Shown here one piece after another: positions 36,347-47,438 of a stretch of 64,000 nucleotides of DNA. The stretch covers positions 1-64,000 of the forward strand of contig NZ_BBMZ01000013.1 in assembly GCF_000759795.1 (NCBI RefSeq), read 5' to 3'. This DNA comes from Pseudescherichia vulneris NBRC 102420. GTDB taxonomy: Bacteria; Pseudomonadota; Gammaproteobacteria; Enterobacterales; Enterobacteriaceae. The first letter of the stretch is position 1; the number at the start of each line of letters is the position of its first letter. The notes beneath the pieces are model-generated. The model had not been told where the DNA came from and searched no databases. It saw only the letters and a list, made by a program, of their open reading frames with translations. The translations under genes were made by a program, and so were the position numbers.

Positions 36347-38929
36347 TTAGCCAACGACCAGATTAAGCAGTTTACCTGGAACGTAAATCACTTTACGTAC
36401 GGTAACGCCATCAAGATATTTTGCTACCAGCGGCTCCTGACCTGCGCGCTCGCGCACCTGCTCTTCGCTGGCGTCGACCGGCACGGTGATTTTACCGCGT
36501 ACTTTACCGTTTACCTGTACGACGACCAGGGTGGTGTTCTCGACCATCGCCTGCTCATCCGCTACCGGCCACGGCGCGTTGTCGATATCGCCTTCGCCTT
36601 TCAGCTCCTGCCACAGGGTGAAGCTGGCGTGCGGAGTGAACGGGTTCAGCATACGCACTACGGCCAGCAGCGCCTCCTGCATCAGGGCGCGATCCTGCTC
36701 GCCTTCCAGCGGCGCTTTCGCCAGCTTGTTCATCAGCTCCATGATCGCCGCAATGGCGGTGTTGAAGGTCTGACGGCGACCGATATCATCGGTCACTTTG
36801 GCAATAGTTTTATGCACGTCACGACGCAGCGCCTGCTGATCTTCGCTCAGTGCAGTAACGTCCAGCGCCGGGGCGTCGCCCTGCGAAGTGTGCTCGTAGA
36901 CCAGTTTCCAGACGCGCTTCAGGAAGCGATTTGCCCCCTCTACGCCGGACTCCTGCCACTCAAGCGTCATATCCGCCGGGGAGGCGAACATCATAAACAG
37001 ACGCACGGTATCCGCGCCGTAGCGCTCTACCATCTCCTGCGGGTCGATGCCGTTGTTTTTCGACTTGGACATCTTGCTCATGCCGGTATAGACCAGCTCA
37101 TGACCCGCCGCGTCCTGCGCTTTCACGATGCGGCCTTTCTCATCGCGCTCAACGATCGCCTCTTTCGGGGAGACCCAGTTACGCTCGCCGTTTACGCCTA
37201 CGTAGTAGAAGGCGTCTGCCAGCACCATGCCCTGGCAGAGCAGCTGCTTCGCTGGCTCATCAGAGTTCACCATGCCTGCATCGCGCATCAGCTTGTGGAA
37301 GAAGCGGAAGTAGAGCAGGTGCATAATGGCGTGTTCAATCCCGCCGATGTAGATATCCACCGGCAGCCAGTAGTTGGCGGCGTTCGGATCCAGCATACCC
37401 TCGTTGTACTGCGGGCAGGTGTAGCGCGCATAGTACCAGGAGGACTCCATAAAGGTGTCGAAGGTGTCGGTTTCACGCAGCGCTGGCTGGCCGTTGACGG
37501 TGGTTTTCGCCCACTCCGGATCGGCTTTGATCGGGCTGGTAATGCCGTCCATCACCACGTCTTCCGGCAGAATAACCGGCAGCTGATCTTCCGGGGTCGG
37601 CAGCACGGTGCCATCCTCCAGGGTGACCATCGGGATGGGTGCGCCCCAGTAGCGCTGACGGGAGACGCCCCAGTCGCGCAGACGGAAGTTAACCTTACGC
37701 TCGCCGACGCCGTTAGCCGCCAGCTTGTCGGCAATGGCGTTAAACGCGGCTTCAAAGCCCAGACCGTCAAACTCGCCGGAGTTAAACAGCACGCCTTTTT
37801 CGGTCAGCGCCTGCGCGCTGAGATCCGGCGGCGTGCCGTCAGCGGCCAGGATAACCGGCTTGATCTCTAAGCCATATTTGGTGGCAAACTCGTAGTCGCG
37901 CTGATCGTGGCCCGGAACGGCCATCACTGCGCCGGTGCCGTACTCCATCAGCACGAAGTTCGCTGCCCAGACCGGGATCGCTTCGCCGGTCAGCGGGTGA
38001 ATAGCGCGCACGCCGGTGTCGACGCCTTTTTTCTCCATGGTCGCCATATCTGCTTCGGCAACCTTGGTGTTGCGGCATTCGGCAATGAAGTCGCCCAGCG
38101 CCGGGTTATAGGCCGCCGCCTGGGTGCTCAGCGGGTGGCCCGCGGCAACCGCCAGGTAGGTGACGCCCATAAAGGTGTCTGGACGGGTGGTGTAGACGGT
38201 CAGCTTGTCGTCGCTGTTCTCGACGTCAAAGGTGATCTCAACGCCTTCCGAGCGGCCGATCCAGTTGCGCTGCATGGTTTTAACGGTGTCCGGCCACTGG
38301 TCCATATGGTCCAGGTCGTTCAGCAGCTCGTCAGCGTAGGCGGTGATTTTGATAAACCACTGCGGGATCTCTTTACGCTCAACCTTGGTGTCGCAGCGCC
38401 AGCAGCAGCCGTCGATCACCTGCTCGTTAGCCAGCACGGTCTGGTCGTTCGGGCACCAGTTCACCGCTGAGGTCTTCTTGTAGACCAGGCCTTTTTTATA
38501 CAACTCGGTGAAGAACTTCTGCTCCCAGCGGTAGTATTCCGGGGTGCAGGTCGCCAGCTCGCGGCTCCAGTCGTAGCCAAAGCCCAGCATCTTGAGCTGG
38601 TTTTTCATGTAGTTGATATTGTCGTAGGTCCACGGCGCGGGCGCGGTGTTGTTCTTCACTGCGGCACCTTCCGCTGGCAGGCCGAACGCATCCCAGCCGA
38701 TGGGCTGCAGAACGTTTTTGCCCAGCATGCGCTGATAGCGGGAGATCACGTCGCCAATGGTGTAGTTACGCACGTGGCCCATGTGTAGCCGGCCAGAAGG
38801 ATAGGGAAGCATAGAGAGGCAGTAATACTTCTCTTTGCTCTCATCTTCAGTGACTTCAAATGTGCGCTTCTCTTCCCAGTGAAGCTGGACTTTGGATTCT
38901 ATCTCTTCCGGGCGGTATTGCTCTTGCAT
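36347..38929 (-). CDS. leuS: Leucyl-tRNA synthetase
   Basis: 860 residues, class I. HIGH motif HMGHVRN near residue 49 and KMSKS in [11 protein letters not shown] near 618; the CP1 editing domain carries [15 protein letters not shown] near 247 and [16 protein letters not shown] near 330. ATG 38929 ([13 protein letters not shown]...) is the E. coli start; an ATG eight codons upstream is not needed. It heads the leuS-lptE-holA-nadD transcript. Confidence 0.98.
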   Translation of the reverse strand: MQEQYRPEEIESKVQLHWEEKRTFEVTEDESKEKYYCLSMLPYPSGRLHMGHVRNYTIGDVISRYQRMLGKNVLQPIGWDAFGLPAEGAAVKNNTAPAPWTYDNINYMKNQLKMLGFGYDWSRELATCTPEYYRWEQKFFTELYKKGLVYKKTSAVNWCPNDQTVLANEQVIDGCCWRCDTKVERKEIPQWFIKITAYADELLNDLDHMDQWPDTVKTMQRNWIGRSEGVEITFDVENSDDKLTVYTTRPDTFMGVTYLAVAAGHPLSTQAAAYNPALGDFIAECRNTKVAEADMATMEKKGVDTGVRAIHPLTGEAIPVWAANFVLMEYGTGAVMAVPGHDQRDYEFATKYGLEIKPVILAADGTPPDLSAQALTEKGVLFNSGEFDGLGFEAAFNAIADKLAANGVGERKVNFRLRDWGVSRQRYWGAPIPMVTLEDGTVLPTPEDQLPVILPEDVVMDGITSPIKADPEWAKTTVNGQPALRETDTFDTFMESSWYYARYTCPQYNEGMLDPNAANYWLPVDIYIGGIEHAIMHLLYFRFFHKLMRDAGMVNSDEPAKQLLCQGMVLADAFYYVGVNGERNWVSPKEAIVERDEKGRIVKAQDAAGHELVYTGMSKMSKSKNNGIDPQEMVERYGADTVRLFMMFASPADMTLEWQESGVEGANRFLKRVWKLVYEHTSQGDAPALDVTALSEDQQALRRDVHKTIAKVTDDIGRRQTFNTAIAAIMELMNKLAKAPLEGEQDRALMQEALLAVVRMLNPFTPHASFTLWQELKGEGDIDNAPWPVADEQAMVENTTLVVVQVNGKVRGKITVPVDASEEQVRERAGQEPLVAKYLDGVTVRKVIYVPGKLLNLVVG

Positions 38930-39165
38930 GGCAGCCAGTGGTCCTGTTTTCAATACAGCTACAAGCGTAGCATTAAGATGTGTTGTTCAAGATCCGCATA
39001 GCATAGCCCAAACGCCAGTTTCAAAACAGCCTTTCGCGCTGACGGCGATGAAAAGGGCTGACGGGCATCCTTGCACGAATTTACACAGGCTGTGGTAAAG
39101 GGGGCAAAGCGGCGGAAAAATAAGGTCTATTATTAGAAGACGTTACCCAGCCCGGAGGCGAAAGG

Positions 39166-39648
39166 ATGAACAAGGTTGCTCAGTATTATCGTGAACAGGT
39201 TACGACGCTGACCGAGCGTTTGCGCAGTGGCGATCGGGATATCGATGCGCTGGTGGAACAGGCGCGGCTACGCGTCACCCAGACGGGCGAGTTAACGCCA
39301 ACCGAGGTCGAGGAGCTGACGCGTGCCCTGCGTCGCGATCTCGAAGAGTTTGCCCGCAGCTATAACGAGAGCCAGGGGGAGGTCACCGACAGCGTCTTTA
39401 TGCGGGTGATTAAAGAGAGCCTGTGGCAGGAGCTGGCGGACATTACCGATAAAACCCAGCTGGAGTGGCGCGAGGTGTTCCAGGATCTGAACCACCATGG
39501 GGTCTATCACAGCGGTGAGGTGGTGGGGTTAGGGAATTTAGTGTGTGAGAAGTGCCACTATCACCTGGCAGTCTACATCCCGGATGCGCTGCCGCTCTGT
39601 CCGAAGTGTGGCCACGACCAGTTCCAGCGTCGACCGTTTGAGCCGTAA
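39166..39648 (+). CDS. ybeL: DUF1451 zinc-ribbon protein YbeL
   Basis: 160 residues, largely helical and charged at the N-terminus, with a C-terminal zinc ribbon CEKCHYH...LCPKCGH. The function is unknown. ATG 39166 follows GGAGGCGAAAGG, a very strong ribosome site. In E. coli the next genes are ybeQ through hscC and rihA; here gltL follows directly. Confidence 0.93.
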   Translation: MNKVAQYYREQVTTLTERLRSGDRDIDALVEQARLRVTQTGELTPTEVEELTRALRRDLEEFARSYNESQGEVTDSVFMRVIKESLWQELADITDKTQLEWREVFQDLNHHGVYHSGEVVGLGNLVCEKCHYHLAVYIPDALPLCPKCGHDQFQRRPFEP

Positions 39649-39658
39649 TGGAGGATGG

Positions 39659-39689
39659 GTAGGCCGGGCAAACGCAGTGCCGCCCGGCG
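39659..39689. repeat. REP palindrome between ybeL and gltL
   Basis: GTAGGCCGGGCAAACGCAGT followed by GCCGCCCGGCG, in the 51-bp gap of two convergent genes. Confidence 0.82.
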
Positions 39690-39699
39690 ATTACCCGAA

Positions 39700-40425
39700 T
39701 TAGTGCAGGATTTTGGCGAGGAAATCTTTTGCCCGCTCGGATTTTGGATTAGCGAAGAAATCCTCCTTGGCGGAGTCCTCGACGATTTTCCCCTCGTCCA
39801 TAAAGATCACCCGGGTCGCAACCTTACGCGCAAAGCCCATCTCGTGGGTAACCACCATCATGGTCATTCCCTCCTGCGCCAGCTCCACCATGACGTCCAG
39901 CACCTCGTTGATCATCTCGGGATCGAGCGCAGAGGTCGGTTCGTCAAACAGCATCGCCACCGGATCCATGCACAGAGCACGGGCAATGGCCACGCGCTGC
40001 TGCTGGCCGCCTGACAGCTGGGCCGGGAACTTATCGGCGTGGGCAGAGAGACCGACGCGCTCCAGCAGCTTGAGACCTTTCTCGCGTGCCGCCGCCTTGT
40101 TGCGCTTCAGGACCTTCACCTGGGCGAGGGTGAGGTTTTCGATAATCGACAGGTGCGGGAACAGCTCAAAGTGCTGGAACACCATCCCAACGTGGGAGCG
40201 TAGCTCGGCAAGATTGGTTTTCTTGTCGGTGACCTTGGTGCCGTTGACCAGGATCTCACCCTGCTGTACCGGCTCCAGGCCGTTGACGGTTTTAATCAGC
40301 GTTGACTTACCGGAGCCGGACGGCCCGCAAACCACTACCACTTCACCCTTTTTCACTTCCGTGGAGCAGTCGGTTAGCACCTGAAAGTGACCATACCATT
40401 TTGAAACGTTTTTCAGGGAAATCAT
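39700..40425 (-). CDS. gltL: Glutamate/aspartate ABC importer ATPase
   Basis: 241 residues, polar amino-acid ATPase. Walker [11 protein letters not shown], signature [15 protein letters not shown], Walker [13 protein letters not shown] and the H-loop VVTHEMGFA. It energises GltIJK uptake of glutamate and aspartate. It abuts gltK (overlap of one base at 40425). Confidence 0.98.
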   Translation of the reverse strand: MISLKNVSKWYGHFQVLTDCSTEVKKGEVVVVCGPSGSGKSTLIKTVNGLEPVQQGEILVNGTKVTDKKTNLAELRSHVGMVFQHFELFPHLSIIENLTLAQVKVLKRNKAAAREKGLKLLERVGLSAHADKFPAQLSGGQQQRVAIARALCMDPVAMLFDEPTSALDPEMINEVLDVMVELAQEGMTMMVVTHEMGFARKVATRVIFMDEGKIVEDSAKEDFFANPKSERAKDFLAKILH

Positions 40426-41099
40426 TAAACTGTCCTTTTCTTCAGATAGCTGACCAACAGTGAAGCACTGAGACTAATTGCAAAATAGACCACGCCGGCA
40501 AAGAGGATCATCTCTACCTGAGTACCATCACGCTCACCGATGGTGGACGCGGTACGGAAGAAGTCCGCCAGGCTGAGCACGTACACCAGCGAGGTATCCT
40601 GGAACAGAACGATCCCCTGGGTGAGCAGCAGCGGCACCATGGCGCGGAAGGCCTGCGGCAGGATGATAAGCTTCATCGACTGCCAGTGGGTCATGCCAAG
40701 CGCCAGCGCGGCGCTGGACTGCCCGCGTGAGATACTTTGAATACCGGCGCGGATAATCTCCGAGTAGTAGGCCGCTTCAAACATCGAGAAGGCGACCATC
40801 GCCGAGATCAGACGGATATCGGTGGTTGGCGACAGCCCGAGCACGTTTTGCAGCAGCCCCGGTACAATCAGATAGAACCACAGCAGCACCATCACCAGCG
40901 GGATAGAGCGGAACACGTTGACGTAGGCGGTAGCAAACCAGGCGAGCGGCTTAAAGCTCGACAGGCGCAGCACCGCCAGAATGGTGCCCCAGACGATGCC
41001 GACCAGCACCGCGGTAATGGTAATTTTCAGGGTAATGACCAGCCCGTCCAGCAGGTAGGGCATCGCCGGGAGAATAGAACTCCAGTCAAATTCATACAT
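40425..41099 (-). CDS. gltK: Glutamate/aspartate ABC importer permease GltK
   Basis: 224 residues with about five membrane segments and the HisM-type inner-membrane signature [21 protein letters not shown] followed by [20 protein letters not shown]. It pairs with GltJ. It ends in KKRTV, one base into gltL, and starts 2 bp after gltJ. Confidence 0.98.
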   Translation of the reverse strand: MYEFDWSSILPAMPYLLDGLVITLKITITAVLVGIVWGTILAVLRLSSFKPLAWFATAYVNVFRSIPLVMVLLWFYLIVPGLLQNVLGLSPTTDIRLISAMVAFSMFEAAYYSEIIRAGIQSISRGQSSAALALGMTHWQSMKLIILPQAFRAMVPLLLTQGIVLFQDTSLVYVLSLADFFRTASTIGERDGTQVEMILFAGVVYFAISLSASLLVSYLKKRTV

Positions 41100-41101
41100 G
41101 G

Positions 41102-41842
41102 TTATTTGCTCCCCATATTGCCCGGCAGGCGAACTTTACGTTCCACCAGATTCATTACCAGCATAATGAAGGCGTTAATGAGCACGTAGGCGAGGGTGAT
41201 CGCGGTAAAGGATTCCCAGGCGTGGGCGGAGTAGTCCAGCAGCTTGCCCGCCTGCGCGGCCATATCCACCAGCCCGATGGTCGAGGCGATGGCGGAGTTT
41301 TTCACCAGGTTCATCATCTCGGAGGTCATCGGCGGCACAATCACGCGGTAGGCGTTAGGCAGCAGCACATAGCGGTAGGTCTGCGGCAGCGTAAGCCCCA
41401 TCGCCAGCCCGGCGTTCTTTTGCCCGCGCGGCAGCGACTGAATCGCGGCCCGCACCTGCTCGCAGACGCGCGCGGCGGTGAACAGCCCCAGACAGATCAT
41501 CGACGAGAGGAAGAACTGAATATTCGGGTCGAGCTCTGACTTGAACCACATGCCGAGATCTTCCGGCAGCAGCTCAGGCACAACAAGGTACCAGGTGAAG
41601 AACTGTACGATCAGCGGAACGTTACGGAATAGCTCAACGTAGAGCGTACCGAGCCCGGAGAGGAAACGGTTGGGCACGGTGCGGAGAATACCGAACAGCG
41701 AGCCGACAAGAAATGCGATGATCCAGGCGGTAATCGACAGCGCGACCGTGACCTGAAAACCGCTCCACAGCCAGCCTAAATAGGTGGTGTTGCCGAACGG
41801 GGCCTGTTGCAGAAAAATACCCCAGTTCCAGTCTATTGACAT
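41102..41842 (-). CDS. gltJ: Glutamate/aspartate ABC importer permease GltJ
   Basis: 246 residues, five membrane segments, with the permease signature [21 protein letters not shown] followed by [23 protein letters not shown] 41842 lies just after the SroC terminator, behind CTGAGGTAC, so its expression depends on read-through from gltI. Confidence 0.98.
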   Translation of the reverse strand: MSIDWNWGIFLQQAPFGNTTYLGWLWSGFQVTVALSITAWIIAFLVGSLFGILRTVPNRFLSGLGTLYVELFRNVPLIVQFFTWYLVVPELLPEDLGMWFKSELDPNIQFFLSSMICLGLFTAARVCEQVRAAIQSLPRGQKNAGLAMGLTLPQTYRYVLLPNAYRVIVPPMTSEMMNLVKNSAIASTIGLVDMAAQAGKLLDYSAHAWESFTAITLAYVLINAFIMLVMNLVERKVRLPGNMGSK

Positions 41843-41855
41843 ACATGTACCTCAG

Positions 41856-42020
41856 AAAAAAAAGGGTAGCAGCGCTACCCTCGAAGATTGGTGAGAAGCT
41901 TTACGCACCTTTTTATGCGTAAGCGTCGCGCCGGATGGGGGAACGACCCTCCAGCGTCTAGTCTGTCCGTGCTTCCCGTCAATCGAGAGGGCAGGAAAAC
42001 CCGCCCTGTGTTTCTAGTTA
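41856..42020 (-). ncRNA. sroC: SroC small RNA, processed from the gltI-gltJ spacer
   Basis: The gltI-gltJ spacer ends in a clear terminator on the minus strand: GGGTAGC / GCTACCC (41864-41870 and 41874-41880) with a 3-nt loop and eight U. In E. coli and Salmonella this same spacer yields SroC (about 150-160 nt), which sponges the small RNA GcvB. The spacer here (175 nt) fits the size. The 5' end is approximate, since it is made by cleavage near the gltI stop. Confidence 0.75.
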
Positions 42021-42929
42021 GTTAAGTGCTTTGTCATTTGGCGTTTTGAACAGGGTCTGCATCTCGTTAGAGAGCTCGAAGTTCATGTTCAGGTTTTTCG
42101 GCGGAATCGGGTTCTTGAACCACTTATCAAACCACTTCGCCGCTTCGCCGGAGGTCTGCGCCTGGGCGATGGTGTCATCCATCAGCTTTTTGAACTGCGG
42201 ATCATCTTTACGCAGCATGCAGCCGTAGGCTTCTTCAGACTGCGGCTTGCCGACGATCTCCCAGTTGTCTGGCTTCTTCGCCTTCGCGCGTTCGCCAGCC
42301 AGCAGGGCATCATCCATCATAAAGGCCACCGCGCGGCCACTCTCCAGGGTACGGAAGGAGTCGCCGTGATCTTTCGCGCTGATGATGCGCATATCCATTT
42401 TCTGCTCGTCGTTGAGCTTGTGCAGCAGCACTTCAGAGGTGGTACCGGAAGTCACTACTACCGCTTTGCCTTTCAGATCCGGGAAGTCCTTGATGGCACC
42501 GCCTTTTTTCGCCAGCAGGCGGGTGCCGACCACGAAAATGGTGTTAGAGAAGGCGGCCTGCTTCTGACGTTCAAGGTTGTTAGTGGTGGAGCCACACTCA
42601 AAATCAAAGGTGCCGTTCTGCAGCAGCGGAATACGGTTCTGGGAGGTGATCGGGATCAGCTTGACCTGCAAATCGGGTTTGTTCAGCTGTTTTTTAACCG
42701 CTTCAACGATCGCGTTGGAGTAGTCCTGTGAGTAGCCAACCACTTTCTGCTGGTTGTCATAGTAAGAGAACGGGACGGAAGACTCACGGTGGCCGACCAC
42801 AATCACACCGTTCTTGGCAATTTTATCCAGCGTGCTGCCAGCAGCTGGCGCGGCGGCGTCTTCGGCATGTGCCAGACCGGCGCTCATTCCCACTAACAGC
42901 ATTGCCGCGGTCAGTTTACGTAATTGCAT
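42018..42929 (-). CDS. gltI: Glutamate/aspartate periplasmic binding protein
   Basis: 303 residues. The signal peptide (MQLRKLTAAMLLVGMSAGLAHA) is cut near residue 22. The type-2 binding fold has GVIVVGHRESSVPFSYYD and CGSTTNN, as in E. coli GltI. ATG 42929 follows AAGGAG by 7 nt; an in-frame start 28 codons upstream would place the CA-rich leader inside the coding region. First gene of gltIJKL; its leader carries a GcvB-type target. Confidence 0.97.
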   Translation of the reverse strand: MQLRKLTAAMLLVGMSAGLAHAEDAAAPAAGSTLDKIAKNGVIVVGHRESSVPFSYYDNQQKVVGYSQDYSNAIVEAVKKQLNKPDLQVKLIPITSQNRIPLLQNGTFDFECGSTTNNLERQKQAAFSNTIFVVGTRLLAKKGGAIKDFPDLKGKAVVVTSGTTSEVLLHKLNDEQKMDMRIISAKDHGDSFRTLESGRAVAFMMDDALLAGERAKAKKPDNWEIVGKPQSEEAYGCMLRKDDPQFKKLMDDTIAQAQTSGEAAKWFDKWFKNPIPPKNLNMNFELSNEMQTLFKTPNDKALN

Positions 42930-42971
42930 ATCCAACTCCTTCATCATCAGCGCCAGAGACGCATTGATACC

Positions 42972-42993
42972 CAGTGTGTGTGTTTGTGTTGTT
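42972..42993 (-). promoter_or_regulatory. CA-rich GcvB target / translation enhancer in the gltI leader
   Basis: The minus strand reads AACAACACAAACACACACAC, about 43 nt upstream of the gltI ATG. In Salmonella the gltI leader has a C/A-rich element that both enhances translation and is the pairing site of GcvB region R1. The match is compositional and positional. The gap 42930-43300 otherwise holds the gltI promoter and a REP. Confidence 0.65.
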
Positions 42994-43258
42994 ATATCCT
43001 GCAGCACAAGCATGCAGTGTTATGCGTGTTTGTTAACATTTAGTGTGGCTTGGTGTAAACATTTTGCTGCTTTATTGTTTCGTTTTGCGAAGCGCACCGC
43101 ACCATTTCGAGGCAGAAAACATCGATTGCACCTTTTTAGTGCTTCAGGTGTTCACTGCTGGTGCACCGTTACGGCGCATCGGCAACGATCCGCAGCTGCC
43201 TGATAATATTAAGCAATTGCTGTGCCAGGTCGAAATATGCAGAAGGGGTTATGAAGGG

Positions 43259-43288
43259 GTAGGCCCGGCAAGCGAAGTGCCGCCGGGC
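43259..43288. repeat. REP palindrome between lnt and gltI
   Basis: GTAGGCCCGGCAAGCGAAGT followed by GCCGCCGGGC, 13 bp past the lnt stop; probably the 3' end of the lnt transcript. Confidence 0.82.
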
Positions 43289-43300
43289 AATGCGAAAGGA

Positions 43301-44842
43301 TTATTTAACGCGGCGTTGACGCAGGCTCATAATTACCGCGCCAAAGCCGAACAGCGCAGTGAGGATCCACACCGGCCAGTTGCCCATACGGGCATACGGC
43401 GTCAGGCCGGTGGTCGGCGTAACCTTAGCGGTCAGCACCTGACGAGTGAACTGCGGCAGCATGGCCTGAATTTCACCCTGCGGGCCAATCACGGCGGTGA
43501 TGCCGTTGTTGGTGCTGCGCAGCAGCGGACGCGCCAGCTCCAGAGAGCGCATCCGCGCCATCTGGAAATGCTGCCACGGACCGATGGACTTACCGAACCA
43601 GGCATCGTTAGAGATGGTCAGCAGGAAGTCGGTATTCGGCCGGAAGTTGTCCCGCACCTGCTCGCCGAGGATGATCTCATAGCAGATGGCCGGGGTCAGC
43701 TCGAAGCCATGGGCTGAGAGCTGCGGCTGCACGTAGGGACCGCGGCTGAACGAGGACATCGGCAGATCGAAGAACGGGGCCAGCGGACGCAGAATAGACT
43801 CCAGCGGCACAAACTCGCCAAACGGCACCAGATGGTTTTTGTTGTAGCGATTCGTGGAGTTGTAGTTATACGCGCTCTCTTTGCCCAGCGTAATAATGGT
43901 GTTATAGGTGTCGTAGCGGTTCTGCTTGTTCAGGCGCGCGTCGACGATGCCGGTAATCAGCGTCGTGTCCTTCGCCCGCAGCAGATCGTCCATCGTGCTT
44001 AAGAAGCGCTGCTGGTTGATCTCCAGATCCGGAATGGCCGACTCCGGCCAGATAATCAGCTGCGACTTGCCCATCTCCCGCTCGGTAGCGTCGAGATAGA
44101 TATTCAGCGTATTCTCCAGCTGACCCTCATCCCACTTTAGGGACTGCGGAATATTGCCCTGCACCAGAGAGACCTGGGTGGTGCGCTCCGTTACCGGGGT
44201 AAACCACTGGATATAGCGCAGCGGGAAGGGCAGAGCAAAGAGCACCACCGCCACCGCCAGGGTGCGCCAGCTGCGGTGAGCCGCCGCCAGCACCAGCAGG
44301 CCGCTCACGACCATCAGCAGGAAGTTGATCGACTCGACGCCCATCACCGGGGCCAGCCCCTTTAGCGGGCCGTCAATCTGGCTGTAGCCAAACTGCAGCC
44401 ACGGGAAGCCGGTTAACACCCAGCCGCGCAGGAACTCAGTGAGCTGCCAGACCACCGGCGCAGCGATGGCTACGCGGATGGCGCTGGTACGCGGCCACAG
44501 GCGGGAGAGGATCCCGGCGAACAGACCGGTATAGAGCGACAGATAGGCCGCCAGCAGCACCACGAGAAAGACGTTGACCGGCCCCGGCATGCCGCCAAAC
44601 TGGGCGATGCTGACGTAGACCCAGTTAATTCCGGTGCCAAAGAGACCAAACCCCCACGCATAGCCAATCGCTGCCGCCTGTAGCGGGCGACGATTTAGCG
44701 TCAGCCCTTGCAGGCCGATAAGGGAGATAAGCGCGGCGGGCCAGAAGTCATAAGGAGAAAAAGCCAGCGTTCCGCTGGCTCCTAATAACAGCGCCAGCAG
44801 CAAACGCATGCGCTGACGCTCAAACAGTGAGGCAAATACCAT
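43301..44842 (-). CDS. lnt: Apolipoprotein N-acyltransferase
   Basis: 513 residues. Six to eight membrane helices in the first 210 residues precede a periplasmic nitrilase-like domain with the Glu-Lys-Cys triad: [11 protein letters not shown] (Glu near 267), [14 protein letters not shown] (Lys near 335) and [11 protein letters not shown] (Cys near 387). It N-acylates the lipidated Cys of lipoproteins, the last step of their maturation. It lies 22 bp after corC. Confidence 0.98.
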   Translation of the reverse strand: MVFASLFERQRMRLLLALLLGASGTLAFSPYDFWPAALISLIGLQGLTLNRRPLQAAAIGYAWGFGLFGTGINWVYVSIAQFGGMPGPVNVFLVVLLAAYLSLYTGLFAGILSRLWPRTSAIRVAIAAPVVWQLTEFLRGWVLTGFPWLQFGYSQIDGPLKGLAPVMGVESINFLLMVVSGLLVLAAAHRSWRTLAVAVVLFALPFPLRYIQWFTPVTERTTQVSLVQGNIPQSLKWDEGQLENTLNIYLDATEREMGKSQLIIWPESAIPDLEINQQRFLSTMDDLLRAKDTTLITGIVDARLNKQNRYDTYNTIITLGKESAYNYNSTNRYNKNHLVPFGEFVPLESILRPLAPFFDLPMSSFSRGPYVQPQLSAHGFELTPAICYEIILGEQVRDNFRPNTDFLLTISNDAWFGKSIGPWQHFQMARMRSLELARPLLRSTNNGITAVIGPQGEIQAMLPQFTRQVLTAKVTPTTGLTPYARMGNWPVWILTALFGFGAVIMSLRQRRVK

Positions 44843-44864
44843 TTACATTACTCGTCCAGGTGGA

Positions 44865-45746
44865 TTACTCGTCCAGTTTAGGCTGCGCTGCGTCTTCTGG
44901 CATTTTTACGTGAACCTGAATAATACGACGGCTGTCGGCCATGGCGACTTTAAACTGGTAACCATCGATGTCGATAGACTCGCCTCGCGCTGGCAGATGG
45001 CCAAAGGCCTGCATCACCAGCCCGCCGATGGTGTCCACCTCTTCATCGCTAAAGTGGGTACCAAAGGACTCATTGAAATCTTCAATAGAGGCCAGGGCGC
45101 GCACCGTCCAGGTGTGACGGCTCAGCTGACGGAAGTCGATATCTTCCTCTTCGTCGTACTCATCTTCAATTTCGCCGACGATCAGCTCAAGAATATCTTC
45201 GATGGTCACGAGGCCCGAGACGCCACCAAACTCATCAATAACGATAGCCATATGATAGCGCTGTGAGCGGAACTCTTTCAGCATCCGGTCAACCCGTTTG
45301 CTCTCCGGGACGACAACCGCCGGACGTAGCACTTTCTCCATGCTGAAGGCTTCGGCATCGCTGCGCATAAAGGGCAGCAGATCCTTGGCCATCAAAATCC
45401 CTTCGATGTGGTCCTTATCTTCGCTGATCACCGGGAAGCGGGAGTGGGCAGACTCGATAATGACATCGAGGCACTCATCCAGCGTCTGGTTACGTTTCAG
45501 GGTGATCATCTGCGAGCGGGGGATCATGATGTCGCGAACGCGCTGGTCGGCAATATCCATTACCCCTTCAAGCATGTCGCGCGTATCTTCGTCGATAAGC
45601 TCGTTCTGCCCGGAGTCACGGATCAGCGCCAGAAGTTCGTCACGGTTTTTCGGTTCGCCGTGAAAGAGCTGGCTCAGTAAGAGGGAGAAGAATCCCTTTT
45701 TGCTGCTGTTAAGTGGGTCGCTACTGTGTGAATTGTCGTCGCTCAT
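44865..45746 (-). CDS. corC: CBS-domain magnesium/cobalt homeostasis protein CorC (YbeX)
   Basis: 293 residues. Two CBS domains (about 70-190) follow a short N-terminal region, then a CorC_HlyC (transporter-associated) domain near 205-285. It has no membrane helix. In Salmonella CorC affects Mg/Co efflux by CorA; in E. coli YbeX also influences ribosome metabolism. It is flanked by lnt and ybeY in the conserved ybeZ-ybeY-corC-lnt order. Confidence 0.95.
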   Translation of the reverse strand: MSDDNSHSSDPLNSSKKGFFSLLLSQLFHGEPKNRDELLALIRDSGQNELIDEDTRDMLEGVMDIADQRVRDIMIPRSQMITLKRNQTLDECLDVIIESAHSRFPVISEDKDHIEGILMAKDLLPFMRSDAEAFSMEKVLRPAVVVPESKRVDRMLKEFRSQRYHMAIVIDEFGGVSGLVTIEDILELIVGEIEDEYDEEEDIDFRQLSRHTWTVRALASIEDFNESFGTHFSDEEVDTIGGLVMQAFGHLPARGESIDIDGYQFKVAMADSRRIIQVHVKMPEDAAQPKLDE

Positions 45747-45826
45747 GGCGTCGTATGGGTTCTCATGTTAATAAATGTGTTGTCCGGCGCGCAAACTCAG
45801 CGCCAGACGGCTCAGAAGTAGCCAAG

Positions 45827-46294
45827 CTACTCCTTCTCGGCAATGTACGGATCCTCATAGCCCAGAGCAAGCATTATCTCTGTTTCCAGGCTCTCCATCT
45901 CTTCGGCCTCGTCATCTTCAATATGATCGTAGCCCAGCAGGTGCAGACTGCCATGCACCACCATGTGCGCCCAGTGCGCCTCCAGCGGCTTTTCCTGCTC
46001 GCGGGCCTCCTGCTCTACCACCTGACGGCAGATGATCAGGTCGCCGAGCAGCGGCAGCTCGATGCCCGGCGGTGCCTCAAACGGGAACGAGAGCACGTTG
46101 GTGGGCTTGTCCTTGCCGCGGTAGGTCAGGTTCAGCTCGTGGCTCTCCGCCTCGTCCACGAGGCGGATCGTCACTTCGGACTCCTCCTGAAACTGCGGGA
46201 TAACCGCGTTCAGCCAGCCCTGAAACTGTGCTTCGTCTGGCAGGCCGCTCGCGTCATCACACGCCAGCTGTAAATCGAGGATTACCGAACTCAT
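45827..46294 (-). CDS. ybeY: Endoribonuclease YbeY (16S rRNA maturation)
   Basis: 155 residues. The zinc-binding motif [11 protein letters not shown] (H-x3-H-x5-H) near residues 114-124 and the conserved Arg in [14 protein letters not shown] define the family. It is needed for 16S 3'-end processing and 70S quality control. The start overlaps the ybeZ stop by 4 bp, and YbeZ is its physical partner in E. coli. Confidence 0.98.
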   Translation of the reverse strand: MSSVILDLQLACDDASGLPDEAQFQGWLNAVIPQFQEESEVTIRLVDEAESHELNLTYRGKDKPTNVLSFPFEAPPGIELPLLGDLIICRQVVEQEAREQEKPLEAHWAHMVVHGSLHLLGYDHIEDDEAEEMESLETEIMLALGYEDPYIAEKE

Positions 46295-47343
46295 TTTTGC
46301 TCATGCTCCTGGTGCTGGGCTTCACGCTTACGCTCGGCAGCCAGCTCGGCTTTACGTTTCTGCTCTGTCTCTTCCCACGCCTCATAGGCGGTCACGATGC
46401 GGGCAACCACCGGATGGCGCACCACGTCTTCGCTGTGGAAGAAGTTAAAGCTAATCTCATCCACCTCTGCCAGCACTTCAATAGCGTGGCGCAGGCCGGA
46501 TTTGGTGCTGCGCGGCAGGTCAACCTGGGTGATATCCCCGGTGATCACCGCTTTCGAGTTAAAGCCAATACGCGTCAGGAACATCTTCATCTGTTCGATG
46601 GTGGTGTTCTGACTCTCATCGAGGATGATAAACGCATCGTTCAGCGTGCGGCCGCGCATGTAGGCCAGCGGCGCAACTTCAATCACGTTACGCTCCATCA
46701 GCTTCTCGACTTTCTCAAAGCCCAGCATCTCAAACAGCGCGTCGTACAGCGGACGCAGATACGGGTCAACCTTCTGGCTCAGATCCCCTGGCAGGAAGCC
46801 AAGCTTTTCACCGGCTTCTACCGCCGGACGGGTCAGCAGAATACGGCGAACGTCCTGACGCTCCAGGGCATCTACTGCGGCGGCAACGGCGAGATAGGTT
46901 TTCCCTGTCCCTGCCGGCCCCACGCCAAAGGTGATGTCATGGTCGAGGATATTGGCAATATACTGCGCCTGGTTTGGCGTACGCGGTTTGATCACGCCGC
47001 GCTTGGTTTTGATATTGACCGCTTTACCATACTCCGGCACGCTCTCGGCGCTCTGCTCAAGCACGCGGGCCTCTTTGATGGCGAGATGGATCTGCTCAGG
47101 TTCAATATCCTGAGTTTGGCCGCGCATCGGGGCGGTATCAACGTAGAGGCTGCGCAGGATATCTGCTGCGGCGTTCACGCTAATGGTGCGTCCGGTGAGC
47201 TTAAAGTGGTTATCGCGGCGGTTAATTTCGATGCCCAGTCGACGTTCAAGCTGTTTGATATTGTCGTCAAACGGGCCGCATAAACTCAGCAGACGGGCAT
47301 TGTCAGCTGGTTCGAGATTGATTTCACGGGTTTCAGTATTCAA
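46291..47343 (-). CDS. ybeZ: PhoH-like ATPase YbeZ
   Basis: 350 residues, four more than I recall for E. coli. Walker [12 protein letters not shown] near 140 and Walker [14 protein letters not shown] near 235 mark a PhoH-type P-loop NTPase with an N-terminal KH-like region. It is thought to act with YbeY in RNA metabolism. The C-terminus is Lys/Glu/Gln-rich (coiled tail). Confidence 0.97.
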   Translation of the reverse strand: MNTETREINLEPADNARLLSLCGPFDDNIKQLERRLGIEINRRDNHFKLTGRTISVNAAADILRSLYVDTAPMRGQTQDIEPEQIHLAIKEARVLEQSAESVPEYGKAVNIKTKRGVIKPRTPNQAQYIANILDHDITFGVGPAGTGKTYLAVAAAVDALERQDVRRILLTRPAVEAGEKLGFLPGDLSQKVDPYLRPLYDALFEMLGFEKVEKLMERNVIEVAPLAYMRGRTLNDAFIILDESQNTTIEQMKMFLTRIGFNSKAVITGDITQVDLPRSTKSGLRHAIEVLAEVDEISFNFFHSEDVVRHPVVARIVTAYEAWEETEQKRKAELAAERKREAQHQEHEQK

Positions 47344-47401
47344 TCGATTCCTCTTTTACCTGACGGGCCGGATGGAGTAAGGATATGGGGGCGATGGGCG
47401 G

Positions 47402-47431
47402 AAAAAACAAGGCCCGCCGGAGGGGCAGGCC
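47402..47431 (-). terminator. miaB terminator
   Basis: On the minus strand GGCCTGCC (47424-47431) pairs with GGCGGGCC (47411-47418, one G-U) and is followed by TTGTTTTTT. It separates miaB from ybeZ. Confidence 0.85.
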
Positions 47432-47438
47432 GAGGGGA

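Noticed and set aside
36302-37870. 522-codon open frame opposite leuS
   Set aside because: Shadow of the leucyl-tRNA synthetase gene; composition is His/Arg/Gln-biased.
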